A DNA stretch of 23,745 nt from an uncultured Pirellulaceae bacterium. GTDB taxonomy: Bacteria > Planctomycetota > Planctomycetia > Pirellulales > Pirellulaceae. The translations under genes and the position numbers were made by a program. Shown here piece after piece: positions 7,471 through 15,630 of this stretch (its first letter is position 1; each line of letters begins with the position of its first letter). Below the pieces are notes generated by a model. That model was not told where the DNA came from. It did not search any database and saw nothing but the letters and a program-made list of their open reading frames with translations. The DNA lies in the NCBI GenBank assembly GCA_934278005.1, contig CAKQWG010000035.1, positions 1-23,745 of the forward strand, in the 5' to 3' direction.

Positions 7471-8655
7471 TTACCGTAGCGCCGGTGCCTGCACTCCTTG
7501 CGCCTGCAATGCAGCCAGATACTTCTGAGGTTCAGCCACGATCTTCTTGGCGCAACCTGGGCAGCAAATGTAAATTGCTTTGCCATTGGCATCGACTTGG
7601 AACGGGCCACCCATCGAATCGAGCGGTTCGTCCATGACAGGGCACAGTTTCTGTGCGGCGATGAACGGAGCATCTGCGTCGCTAACTTTAAATACGCCGG
7701 GACGGGCCTCTTCTCCGCGCGTGGTGGTAGCCATAGGCGTATCACCACCCGAGACCGATGGCGAATCACTGCCGAATACCGCCGGCGTATCCCCGCCCGA
7801 GGTCATTGCCAAGTACTTGGCCGGCTGTGCTTGAATTTTCTTCACACAGCCCTTGCAGCACAGGTAGATCGGTTTGTCGCCGATCACGACTTTGACCGGT
7901 TGACCCATACTCCCCAATGGTTCGTCCATCACGGGGCACATGGCCTGCTCGGCGATCCGCGCGGCGTCGGCTGCTGTGGACGTGGTCACACGAATCGTCG
8001 GTCGGCCAGACGCATACTTGGCTGGGTCGGACTCGATCGCCGGCACGCATCCCGCGCAGCAGGCGTATACTGTCTGCCCGTCAACGTCTACCGCGACGGG
8101 GCCTCCCATGCTCCCCAGTGGCTTGCCGCTGACGGGACAGATTTTTTGTCGAGCGATCGCTGCCGCAGCCAACTGCTGCTGGCCAACAGGAATCGTCGTG
8201 ACCTCTTGCAGGCTGAGCGTGCGACGGCCACTACCGGGTAGTCCTACCAATTGGAAGTCAAGTTCGATTTGACGACCTACTATTTGCGACAGATTTACTG
8301 GAGCAGCCAGTCCACCTTTGCCATCGGGCAACAGATCGTAACGGTAGCGTTTGGCATTTCCTTCGATCCGCAACGAAGCCACCCCACGGCCAGCTTCGAC
8401 CGACAGCGGCTGGCCGTCGCGATCAAAGACGAACATCTGAATGCCTGCCTGCGAGACGAGCGTTTCGAACTGTAGTGTACCAACTTGCTGCAAGGTTCCA
8501 CCATGCGGGCCCGCGCTGGGCGCAGCTCGCATCTCTTGCGGTGCTGTGTGTGAGCTTGCGTGCGCCTCATGAGTGGACTGGGCAACTGCAACGACTGGGT
8601 AGCTCGCAGCCATCATGGCTGCTAAGACGAACGGATTAAGTACGCTGTACTTCAT
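7471..8655 (-). CDS. Exported protein with three tandem YHS/TRASH-like metal-binding modules
   Basis: I chose the ATG at 8655 (GGAG about 7 bases upstream) because it opens a signal peptide, MKYSVLNPFVLAAMMAASYP...AVAQ; a longer frame from 8721 would bury it. The 394-residue protein has a His/Gly-rich N-terminal domain (residues 30-165, GPHGGTLQQVG) of unknown fold, then three modules with identical spacing: Cys173/Cys199-200/Cys203, Cys240/Cys266-267/Cys270 and Cys338/Cys364-365/Cys368. Each reads CPV...LxSMGxP...Y.CC.GC and ends PxKY, as in YHS/TRASH heavy-metal modules. A flexible Gly/Ser/Asp/Thr linker (about 285-320) parts modules 2 and 3. It probably binds Cu or Ag in the periplasm and may pass it to CusBA. 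It is the last gene of the minus-strand Cus operon, 153 bases after cusA. Function is inferred from motifs and position. Confidence 0.85.
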   Translation of the reverse strand: MKYSVLNPFVLAAMMAASYPVVAVAQSTHEAHASSHTAPQEMRAAPSAGPHGGTLQQVGTLQFETLVSQAGIQMFVFDRDGQPLSVEAGRGVASLRIEGNAKRYRYDLLPDGKGGLAAPVNLSQIVGRQIELDFQLVGLPGSGRRTLSLQEVTTIPVGQQQLAAAAIARQKICPVSGKPLGSMGGPVAVDVDGQTVYACCAGCVPAIESDPAKYASGRPTIRVTTSTAADAARIAEQAMCPVMDEPLGSMGQPVKVVIGDKPIYLCCKGCVKKIQAQPAKYLAMTSGGDTPAVFGSDSPSVSGGDTPMATTTRGEEARPGVFKVSDADAPFIAAQKLCPVMDEPLDSMGGPFQVDANGKAIYICCPGCAKKIVAEPQKYLAALQAQGVQAPALR

Positions 8656-8720
8656 CTTTGTTCTCCATATTCTTAATATCCAAGGGAGTCTTCCAAGATC
8701 CATCGAGATTCTTGGATGCA

Positions 8721-8739
8721 TGAAGGAAACGTTCCTTCA
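8721..8739 (-). promoter_or_regulatory. 19-bp perfect dyad in the leader of the YHS-repeat gene
   Basis: TGAAGGAA and TTCCTTCA are perfect 8-bp arms around ACG, 66 bases upstream of the start codon at 8655. It could be a dimeric regulator site giving the last gene its own promoter, or an mRNA hairpin. GGAA/TTCC arms recall MerR-type copper operators, but the arm orientation is opposite to the usual CCTTCC...GGAAGG. Confidence 0.35.
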
Positions 8740-8759
8740 GCACAAATTGAAAACTTTTA

Positions 8760-8810
8760 AGCATCGTGCGGAAAATAAGTGTCAACAGGACGCTCCTTCC
8801 ACACGATGCT
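8760..8810 (-). terminator. Intercistronic hairpin overlapping the cusA stop codon
   Basis: AGCATCGTG (8760-8768) pairs with CACGATGCT (8802-8810). After one mismatch GGAA (8770-8773) pairs with TTCC (8797-8800), closing a 23-base loop. On the minus-strand transcript it starts at the cusA stop and is followed by a weak A/T-rich run, not a proper U-tract. It may lower expression of the last gene or protect the cusBA message. Confidence 0.4.
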
Positions 8811-11800
8811 AAGCGGCATTAGTGTGTTCCTCCTTCTGGGCCAGGGGTATTTCTTCGGTCCCCTCCCACAGCGGATCATTCATGCCGAATCGCATCTTGA
8901 ACTCGAGAAACGCCGAGTAAAGTGTGGGGACGATAAACGATGTCAACGGTTCCGCTAGCATTCCGCCAAAGACGGGAATGGCCATCGCTCGAGCGACGTC
9001 AGCTCCGCGGCCAGTCGCCATCAGGACTGGGAGCAGAGCAACCAAGGTCGTCACGGTGGTCATCATGCAGGGGCGAATTCGCTTTAGACCGGCTTCATAA
9101 ATCGTGTCTCGAATATCCTGCACACTGTTGATCTTGCGCTTCTTCAGCAATTGGTGGATGTACGTAGCCATCACCACGCCGTCGTCCACAGCCAATCCAA
9201 ACAGGGCGATGAAGCCAACCCAGACAGCCGTGTTCAGCTCGACCTCCATCCAAGCCACTAGCACCATCCCACCCGCAAATGCAACAGGAATCCCCGAAAA
9301 GACTGCCATCGAAATGGGCAGGCTCCGAAACTCCAGGTAGATCACAAACAGGTTGATCAGCATGACGATCGGGATAATCCACATCAAACGTAAATTGGCT
9401 TCGATTTGATTGCGGAAGCTACCTACCGCTTCCAACGAATAACCCGCGGGCAGAACCAAAGAGGCGGCTACGCTTGGCATGCCGCTGGCCGTGGTTAAGT
9501 GAAGCGGCTCACTTGCGTCCTGTCCGCCACTGTGCGTAACTTCACTTTGCGCGTCTCCGCCATGGCGAGCAGTCCCACCAGACAACTGCGCCAATCGCAA
9601 CTCTTCTTCAATCGCTTTGACTGACTCCAGGTCGCCCGTCACACCATTGGTCATGAATGCCACGTGAGCCACCAGTCGCCCGTTTTCGCTGTTGATAGCG
9701 CCGGGCCCCCAGTCCATCTCCAATTTGGCTAGTTCCTCCAGCGGCACCACCGCCCCGCTGAGAGTCACTACCGGCAAGCGACTCAATTGATCGATGCGTT
9801 CGCGGAGATCTCGGTCGTATCTGAGTCGCACTGGATAGCGCTCGCGCCCCTCCACGGTAGTGATCAGGTTCATGCCTCCGAGTGCCATCTCAATGACTTG
9901 GTTGACCATGGTCGCGTTCATTCCGTAGCGCGAGGCTGCCTCGCGATCGACCGAAAACTCGATATACGGCGCGCCCATGACAATGTCTGGATTGACGGTC
10001 CCAGCGTTGACGTAATTGGACTTCCTCAACTGCGCAGCCACGTCAAAGGCTGCCTTGGCCAACGTCTGCAACTCATCGCCGTAGATGCGAATGGCCATGG
10101 ACGCTTTGATACCGCTTTGCAACATAACCACGCGGCCTTCAATGGGTTGCAGAGCAGAAGCCGGCGTGACTCCCGGTAGCGTCGCCACGCGATTGATTTC
10201 ATCCCAAATGTCACGCGGCTTCACCCCCTCGCGCCATTCCTTTTCTGGCTTGAGCATGACGTAGGTTTCGACCATCGTGGTCGGAGCCGGATCGAGCGCG
10301 GATTCGACGCGGCCGATTTTCCCCAGCACCTCTTTGACTTCAGGAATTTGACCGATGAGCACGTCCTGGGTTTGCAGTACCTGCATGGCCTGTGAAAAGC
10401 TGGCTGCCGGATAGAGCGTGGGCATGTAGAACCAACTTCCCTCATCCAGTGCAATCCAGTCATCGCTCTGCAGCCCTGTAAAAACATGCTTCGCATCCAC
10501 ATAGCCCGGCACCTCATTGAGGTCGGCGCCGAACAGGCTGGCCACCTTTTCGACCGGTTGCAGGAGCGTCGGCAGGCCGATGAAAGCTCCCACCCCTAAG
10601 AGCAATAGGGCCGCGGGGAAGGAGAGCGCGAATGCCTTGTTATTGAGTGCATGCCGCAGCCGTGCGGCGTATATCCAACGCACCAAGCGACTCGTCGGAA
10701 TCTCTTCGATCGGCCGAATGCGCTCTCGAAAAAAGTGCCATCCCAGCAGGAAGCCGACTAGGCTCACCATCAGCGTGGCCGCCCACTTGGGAACCCCCAA
10801 GTATCCCGCTAGTTCGCTCCCCCACAGGAAGTGCGATAGAGCGGCCAACAAGCAACTCAAGGCCAGGGCTGCCACAGCAGCCGAACGCCGGCGGTAGCCT
10901 GCGCTCCGCAACATCAAGTTACTCAGGGCTGGGACGAGCGTCACGGCAGTAAGCATGGCCGCAGCGATCGCAAACGTTTTGGTATACGCCAGCGGTGAAA
11001 ACAGCCGATAGTCGCGGCCCGTCAGGAAGAACACCGGTAGAAAGCTAATGATGGTGGTCGCCACTGCGGTGACCACTGCCGGGGCGACTTCGATCGTGGC
11101 GTCATAAACCACCTGCGAGCGAGAGGCGGAGGGTGGCGAGTGCTTCCCAGGAGCCTGTTTGGCTTCGGCTGTCTGGCGCTCCCACTCGGCCAGATGCTGG
11201 TAAACATTCTCCGAGACGATGATCCCCATATCCACCATCGTGCCAATGGCAATGGCGATCCCGGCCAACGACATGATGTTGGACCCCACGCCAACCGTGT
11301 ACATGGCAATGAAGGACATGAGCACGGCGGCGGGTAGACAGATGGCGACCACAAAGCTGCTGCGGATGTGCAGTAAAAATAACAAGATGACGACCGCAGT
11401 AATGATGATTTGGTCTCGCAACGCATAGGTCAACGTAGCCATGGTCTCGTCGATCAGTTCGCTGCGGTCGTAGACACCGTAGATCTTGACACCTTGGAGG
11501 GCGGGCTCGATCTGAGCGATCTTGTCTTTGACTCGATCAATGACGACGCGGGGATTCTCCCCGTAGCGCATGACCACCACGCCACCGACGGCTTCAACCC
11601 CGTTGTGATCCAGCGCACCGCGGCGAAAATCGGGGCCGAGTTGCACCTGGGCCACATCGCCTACTCGCACGGGCACTCCATCGCGTTGCAGAATGACTGT
11701 CTGCTCGATGTCGGCAATCGCTTTTTCTTTCCCCCCATTGGTCCCCAGGAAGCCCTTGCCACGAACGATGTACTCCATGCCCGAGGATTCAATTGTCTTG

Positions 11801-12456
11801 GCCCCCACATCCAAGTTGGAGCCTTCGATAGCCATGGCTAGGGTATCGAGTGGAATCTCATAGTAGCGCAGCTTGTCGGGGTCGACGTCAATCTGATACT
11901 GCCGTACATAGCCACCGATCGAGGCGACCTCGCTGACGCCTTCGACGGCGCGCAGTTCGTACTTGATCACAAAGTCCTGCATGCTGCGGAGCTCTGCTAG
12001 GTCCATGCCACTCTCGGGCGGCTGCAGGACGTAGTAGTAAATCTGCCCCAGACCTGTCGCATCGGGACCGAGCTGCGGAACGACCCCGTCGGGTAACTGA
12101 GAAGCGGCTGAGCCCAACTGCTCTGAAACGCGGCTCCGCGCCCAGTAGAAGTCGATCTCATCTTTGAAGGTCACCTGCAAGAAGCTCGAGCCGAACATGC
12201 TCTTGCCTCGCACCGATTCGGCACCCGGCACAGCCAGCAGAGCGACGCTCAGCGGATATGTAACTTGATCTTCGATGTCTTTGGGCGAGCGGCCGGGCCA
12301 CTGCGTAAGCACGATGACTTGGTTCTCACCGACATTCGGAATGGCATCGATAGGTACCGCAGTGAAAGCCCACCAACCGGCCACGGAAATGGCGAAAGTC
12401 AAGGCGACGACCAGCCACGGTTCCTTGACGCTGAAACGTATAATGAAATTTAGCAT
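8809..12456 (-). CDS. cusA: CusA/CzcA-type heavy-metal RND efflux pump
   Basis: The 1215-residue protein is an inner-membrane RND pump of the heavy-metal efflux (HME) class. It shows the N-terminal helix and AVPIDAIPNVGENQV, GRSPKDIEDQVTYPLS, a porter domain with DATGLGQIYYYVL, the TM4 charged motif GTMVDMGIIVSEN (Asp409, proton relay position), and the C-terminal TM block with FGLAVDDGVVMATYI. A Met in RVVMLQSGIK sits where, from memory, E. coli CusA has one of its copper-relay Met residues. Usual length is 1040-1080. The extra length comes mainly from two added hydrophobic helices (about 525-576) after TM6, an insertion around 640-700, and a Gly/His/Ser loop before the last TM block. The start is 3 bases after the cusB stop with AGGA upstream, so the two genes are translationally coupled. 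It should export Cu(I)/Ag(I) with CusB and a TolC-type channel. Confidence 0.95.
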   Translation of the reverse strand: MLNFIIRFSVKEPWLVVALTFAISVAGWWAFTAVPIDAIPNVGENQVIVLTQWPGRSPKDIEDQVTYPLSVALLAVPGAESVRGKSMFGSSFLQVTFKDEIDFYWARSRVSEQLGSAASQLPDGVVPQLGPDATGLGQIYYYVLQPPESGMDLAELRSMQDFVIKYELRAVEGVSEVASIGGYVRQYQIDVDPDKLRYYEIPLDTLAMAIEGSNLDVGAKTIESSGMEYIVRGKGFLGTNGGKEKAIADIEQTVILQRDGVPVRVGDVAQVQLGPDFRRGALDHNGVEAVGGVVVMRYGENPRVVIDRVKDKIAQIEPALQGVKIYGVYDRSELIDETMATLTYALRDQIIITAVVILLFLLHIRSSFVVAICLPAAVLMSFIAMYTVGVGSNIMSLAGIAIAIGTMVDMGIIVSENVYQHLAEWERQTAEAKQAPGKHSPPSASRSQVVYDATIEVAPAVVTAVATTIISFLPVFFLTGRDYRLFSPLAYTKTFAIAAAMLTAVTLVPALSNLMLRSAGYRRRSAAVAALALSCLLAALSHFLWGSELAGYLGVPKWAATLMVSLVGFLLGWHFFRERIRPIEEIPTSRLVRWIYAARLRHALNNKAFALSFPAALLLLGVGAFIGLPTLLQPVEKVASLFGADLNEVPGYVDAKHVFTGLQSDDWIALDEGSWFYMPTLYPAASFSQAMQVLQTQDVLIGQIPEVKEVLGKIGRVESALDPAPTTMVETYVMLKPEKEWREGVKPRDIWDEINRVATLPGVTPASALQPIEGRVVMLQSGIKASMAIRIYGDELQTLAKAAFDVAAQLRKSNYVNAGTVNPDIVMGAPYIEFSVDREAASRYGMNATMVNQVIEMALGGMNLITTVEGRERYPVRLRYDRDLRERIDQLSRLPVVTLSGAVVPLEELAKLEMDWGPGAINSENGRLVAHVAFMTNGVTGDLESVKAIEEELRLAQLSGGTARHGGDAQSEVTHSGGQDASEPLHLTTASGMPSVAASLVLPAGYSLEAVGSFRNQIEANLRLMWIIPIVMLINLFVIYLEFRSLPISMAVFSGIPVAFAGGMVLVAWMEVELNTAVWVGFIALFGLAVDDGVVMATYIHQLLKKRKINSVQDIRDTIYEAGLKRIRPCMMTTVTTLVALLPVLMATGRGADVARAMAIPVFGGMLAEPLTSFIVPTLYSAFLEFKMRFGMNDPLWEGTEEIPLAQKEEHTNAA

Positions 12457-12459
12457 GGT

Positions 12460-14667
12460 TTATTCCTGTTCCCCCATATCACGCACTAGCTCTCCACAGC
12501 GGAGCATTTCCTCACCCCAGTACGGGTTGGCCAGTTCTCCTTCGGCCTGCATCCAGTCGCCTCCACCGCCGGGCACCATGGGGCAGTAGAAATGCTTGAG
12601 ATTCTTCGCTGTCCCCGTGCCTCGAGCCGTTGTGGCCGCTCTCAACAGCGAATGGCTAACATTCCGATAGGCGGCACGTGCGCTCTCCAGAGAGCCATCC
12701 ATGTGCGTGGCAGAATGGCGGGCTTTGGCAATTTGGCGCTGGGTAGCGTCTGGAACTTCTGATGACATTTCCAAATTGGACAGAGCTTCTAACAAAGCGC
12801 TGAGCGCCACCGGCGGCGGACTCAGGTCTGCGGCCATCGCCCGCTGGATTTCGAAGTAGGCGTCAAATGCGCTATCAAACTCAAGTCCGGCTTGGCCAAC
12901 CAGTAACGCGGGCTCGCCGACGGGCAGCTCTAGCGGTCCAGGGGAATAACTGGGTGCTCTACTCGGGTCCAGCAACGACGGATTTCCAACAAGCTGCATT
13001 TGGGAGTCGATCAGGAAGTTCCCATGGGTGGCCACAGATTCGCCAGCGGCTAAGCCTTCGACGATGACCGAATCAGTGTCGTTCATGGTCCCCACCGCCA
13101 CGCGTCGGATTTCAAAACGACCTGGTTCAGTTTCGACGTACAGCACCCCCTGGTCGCCCGTTAGTAGCAGCGCATCGCGCGGAACGGTCACGACACGTTG
13201 GGCTGGCAACGGCTCCGCCGCATAGCCGAACTGAGCAGTCGATATCAGCTCCACGCCACATAAGGGACATTGACCGGGATCGTCTCGAATGACTTGAGGA
13301 TGCATGGGGCTGATATATTTGCCCGCCAAGGCTGGATCGTAAACCAGCTCGCTGCGGAGCGCAGGGACCGTGATTCTGGCAGTTGCATAGTCGCCCGGCC
13401 GTAGCTTGCCGTCGAAATTCAACACCTCCACGCGGACTCGGACCGTGCGCGTCACAGGCTGAACCGTGGGATCGATAAAGGCCACCCGCCCGGTAAAGAC
13501 CTCTCCCGGCAGGGACTGAATCTCCGCCTCCACTTGTTGCCCGAAGCGAACGCTGGCAGCGTCATCGGGGAACAGATCAAGCATGAGCCAGACGGAGGAC
13601 AGGTCGGCAATCTTTAATAGCTTCTGTCCCGTCTTTACGTAGTCTCCTTCGACGGCGGCCTTCTCTATTACAGTGCCACTTTGCGGCGATTTGATCTGAA
13701 TTCTAGATTGAGGAAGGCGGCTCTGGCTGAGCGCTTCGATTTGCTCTGGGGTCATCCCCAGTTCACCCAGGTTCTCACGTGCCATGGCGCGCAAGTCGCT
13801 GTTCCCAACGCCAAAGCGACTTGCAACTCCGCTCTCCAAGCTGGTTACGAATTCGGTTTGGGCGGAGTAGAGCTGTGGGCTGTAGATCAACGCCAAGTCT
13901 TCACCTTGGTGGACCTGCACTCCGACGTAGTTGGCCTTCAATTTTTCCAATCTTCCGTCGATGTAAGCCGAGATCGTCGACAGGCGGCTTTCGTCGAAGT
14001 CGATCGATCCGATCGTCCGCAGCGTGCGCGTCATTTCTCCCGTCTTCGACATGGCAGTTTGAATGCCAACTAAGCGTCGCGCTGCGGGCTCGATGTTAAC
14101 AGATATCCCGTCGCCTCCCCCGCCCGAACTTGCTTCAACCAGCTCCATGGCGCACACCGGGCAGCGGCCCGGCTCTGAGGAAGGGGGCGTGCACATCATG
14201 GGGCAGATATAGCGTTTCGCTTCCCCACTGCTCGAGTCAGCCTCGCTGGCCGAGGCGGGTTGTTCACCAAAAAATCCCGTGGCCGTAATCCACTCCAAAC
14301 GTTGAGCAAAACCGAGCATCGTCAAGAGAAGTGCGGCAACGCCTAGAACAACGCTTGATTTCACGGCAAAGCGAACCAGCCAAGACCAACCGTCAAGATG
14401 TACCACGGCCGATCCGGGCGCCGATTGGGCTGCTCGTGCTAGTTCCGCTGCGCGGGATTCGTCAGCGACTGCTACTGCGGTTGGGACAGAGCCTGTATCG
14501 GTTTGCTTGTCTGTCGAGTCGTGTGTTTTCAATTGCTCCTCCTTCTCGACCGCGGCGCCTGCAGCAGCAGGCTTTTCAGGCTGATGCTCATTAGCGACAG
14601 AGCCAGTGCTGCTGGGGATTTCGAGCGGTTTTTTGTTAGGCTTCATTTCGGGGGCTCGCAAAGGCAT
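12460..14667 (-). CDS. cusB: CusB-like RND periplasmic adaptor with three heavy-metal-binding motifs
   Basis: Start uncertain: ATG 14667 (735 residues) or ATG 14646 (728); neither has a clear ribosome site. A charged, low-complexity cytoplasmic-looking N-terminus (about 90 residues) precedes one membrane helix (FAVKSSVVLGVAALLLTML, about 99-119). Next comes a heavy-metal-binding motif (YICPMMC...GRCPVCAMEL, about 153-178) and the adaptor core: ARRLVGIQT, a lipoyl/hairpin region with IKSPQSGTVIEKAAVEGDYV, and a beta-barrel. A second metal motif (YISPMHP...GQCPLCGVEL, about 450-475) is inserted after the barrel. A C-terminal DUF3347-like helical domain ends in a third, divergent motif (FYCPMVPGGGGDW...EEMLRCGEL). 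CusB links CusA to the outer-membrane channel and hands over Cu/Ag. The first gene of a coupled cusBA pair. Confidence 0.92.
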   Translation of the reverse strand: MPLRAPEMKPNKKPLEIPSSTGSVANEHQPEKPAAAGAAVEKEEQLKTHDSTDKQTDTGSVPTAVAVADESRAAELARAAQSAPGSAVVHLDGWSWLVRFAVKSSVVLGVAALLLTMLGFAQRLEWITATGFFGEQPASASEADSSSGEAKRYICPMMCTPPSSEPGRCPVCAMELVEASSGGGGDGISVNIEPAARRLVGIQTAMSKTGEMTRTLRTIGSIDFDESRLSTISAYIDGRLEKLKANYVGVQVHQGEDLALIYSPQLYSAQTEFVTSLESGVASRFGVGNSDLRAMARENLGELGMTPEQIEALSQSRLPQSRIQIKSPQSGTVIEKAAVEGDYVKTGQKLLKIADLSSVWLMLDLFPDDAASVRFGQQVEAEIQSLPGEVFTGRVAFIDPTVQPVTRTVRVRVEVLNFDGKLRPGDYATARITVPALRSELVYDPALAGKYISPMHPQVIRDDPGQCPLCGVELISTAQFGYAAEPLPAQRVVTVPRDALLLTGDQGVLYVETEPGRFEIRRVAVGTMNDTDSVIVEGLAAGESVATHGNFLIDSQMQLVGNPSLLDPSRAPSYSPGPLELPVGEPALLVGQAGLEFDSAFDAYFEIQRAMAADLSPPPVALSALLEALSNLEMSSEVPDATQRQIAKARHSATHMDGSLESARAAYRNVSHSLLRAATTARGTGTAKNLKHFYCPMVPGGGGDWMQAEGELANPYWGEEMLRCGELVRDMGEQE

Positions 14668-14817
14668 TCGCGTAGTAGGCGATGGGATTCTTTCAACGCA
14701 CACGCAGTCTGTCGGCTCGTCAAATCGCGTGCCCAACGGGCCGCGCGTTGTTAGGCCTGGACGCGCTGGGCGATGCCCACACGGTTTAACGAGCAGCGCA
14801 CAGGCTGACTAAAGATG

Positions 14818-14846
14818 GGGAGCTGCCGCAAGTGCGCAGCGCTCCC
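14818..14846 (-). terminator. Hairpin between the Cys-rich gene and cusB
   Basis: GGGAGC (14818-14823) pairs with GCTCCC (14841-14846), with further interrupted GC pairing inside. It lies 12 bases after the minus-strand stop at 14858. The T-rich run after it is short (ATCTTTAG), so it is a weak terminator or attenuator that could set the ratio of the Cys-rich protein to CusBA. Confidence 0.35.
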
Positions 14847-14857
14847 TAGAGCAGATG

Positions 14858-15478
14858 CTATAGACGCCAGACGCAGAGATGAATCTGGGCAAAGTGTAAG
14901 AATGTTGATGGTGTACCATCGATCCAAGCAGCCCCGCGCGGAAGCTGTGGCTGGATATCAACCAGCACCAACCACGCACAACACAGCGTTACTAAATTGG
15001 AAATGTCGCTGGTCGATATACGCGAAACAGGAGCATACGGTGTGGCGGGTGCGCCGGGTGCGTGCACGCAGTGGCAACCCGTATCCACGACAGAGGCTGG
15101 CGATGAAGCATTGAGGGCTTTGCCGGCACAACATGTCGAGTCAGCGCTGGGACGCGGTGTTTCGGCCGTTTGCACATCCGCCAGCCGCTGAATTACACCG
15201 CTGGGCGTCGGATGTTCTCGATCGGCCCGCAGCGCTTCGGCTCCGGCATGTCCGCAGCAGCCAGATTTTCCGCTGTCAGACCCGGAGCTATTAGACTGGC
15301 GACAACATGTCTCACCTGGCGTTGTCGACTGGTTCTCGCAGCAACTGCAACCCTGACCGCTAGCTGGAGCGGCGCATGCATACGAAAAGCTCTGTTGTAG
15401 CCCAGGCGCTACCGATTGCTGAAGCGATATCGCCACAATCAGGAAGAGATTGACGGTCGTGCGGATTGAGCGGCCCAT
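14858..15478 (-). CDS. Secreted Cys-rich protein, unknown family
   Basis: I chose the ATG at 15478 because it opens a signal peptide (MGRSIRTTVNLFLIVAISLQ, cleavage near SYACA); a longer frame would need a TTG start inside the neighbouring promoter region. The 206-residue product has about eighteen Cys, many as pairs: CSCCE, TCCR, GCCGH, TCCAG, then GCHCVHAPG, and late LCC. Between them it is Ser/Gly/Pro-rich with little predicted order. A short HAPGAPATPYAPVSR stretch looks like the best conserved part. I recognise no named domain. It is the first gene of the minus-strand block that continues to cusB 190 bases later and is divergent from the second tolC-like gene, so a role as exported copper/silver binder or sensor is plausible. 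This is inference from composition and context. Confidence 0.75.
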   Translation of the reverse strand: MGRSIRTTVNLFLIVAISLQQSVAPGLQQSFSYACAAPASGQGCSCCENQSTTPGETCCRQSNSSGSDSGKSGCCGHAGAEALRADREHPTPSGVIQRLADVQTAETPRPSADSTCCAGKALNASSPASVVDTGCHCVHAPGAPATPYAPVSRISTSDISNLVTLCCAWLVLVDIQPQLPRGAAWIDGTPSTFLHFAQIHLCVWRL

Positions 15479-15515
15479 GCGATTTGTGTGGAAGTTTCCC
15501 TTTGATCGGTCCGAT

Positions 15516-15547
15516 GATATACCCCGAGGCAGTATATCAAGTATATC
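15516..15547 (+). promoter_or_regulatory. CsoR-like operator candidate between divergent promoters
   Basis: GATATAC (15516-15522) and GTATATC (15532-15538) are perfect 7-bp arms around the GC-rich centre CCCGAGGCA. A third GTATATC follows at 15541-15547. The A/T arms with an inner C-tract (ATACCCC) resemble CsoR/RcnR operators. It lies 38 bases upstream of the Cys-rich gene start and 93 bases before the tolC-like start, so it could control both directions. Next to it ATCGGTCCGAT (15505-15515) is a further small palindrome. Confidence 0.5.
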
Positions 15548-15630
15548 TGAAATCTGGCCTCTCGGCACAAGCCCAATTCTAAAAATGGGCAAAGATGTGA
15601 ACTTTATTGCAATCTGAGGAGTGGGCAAGT

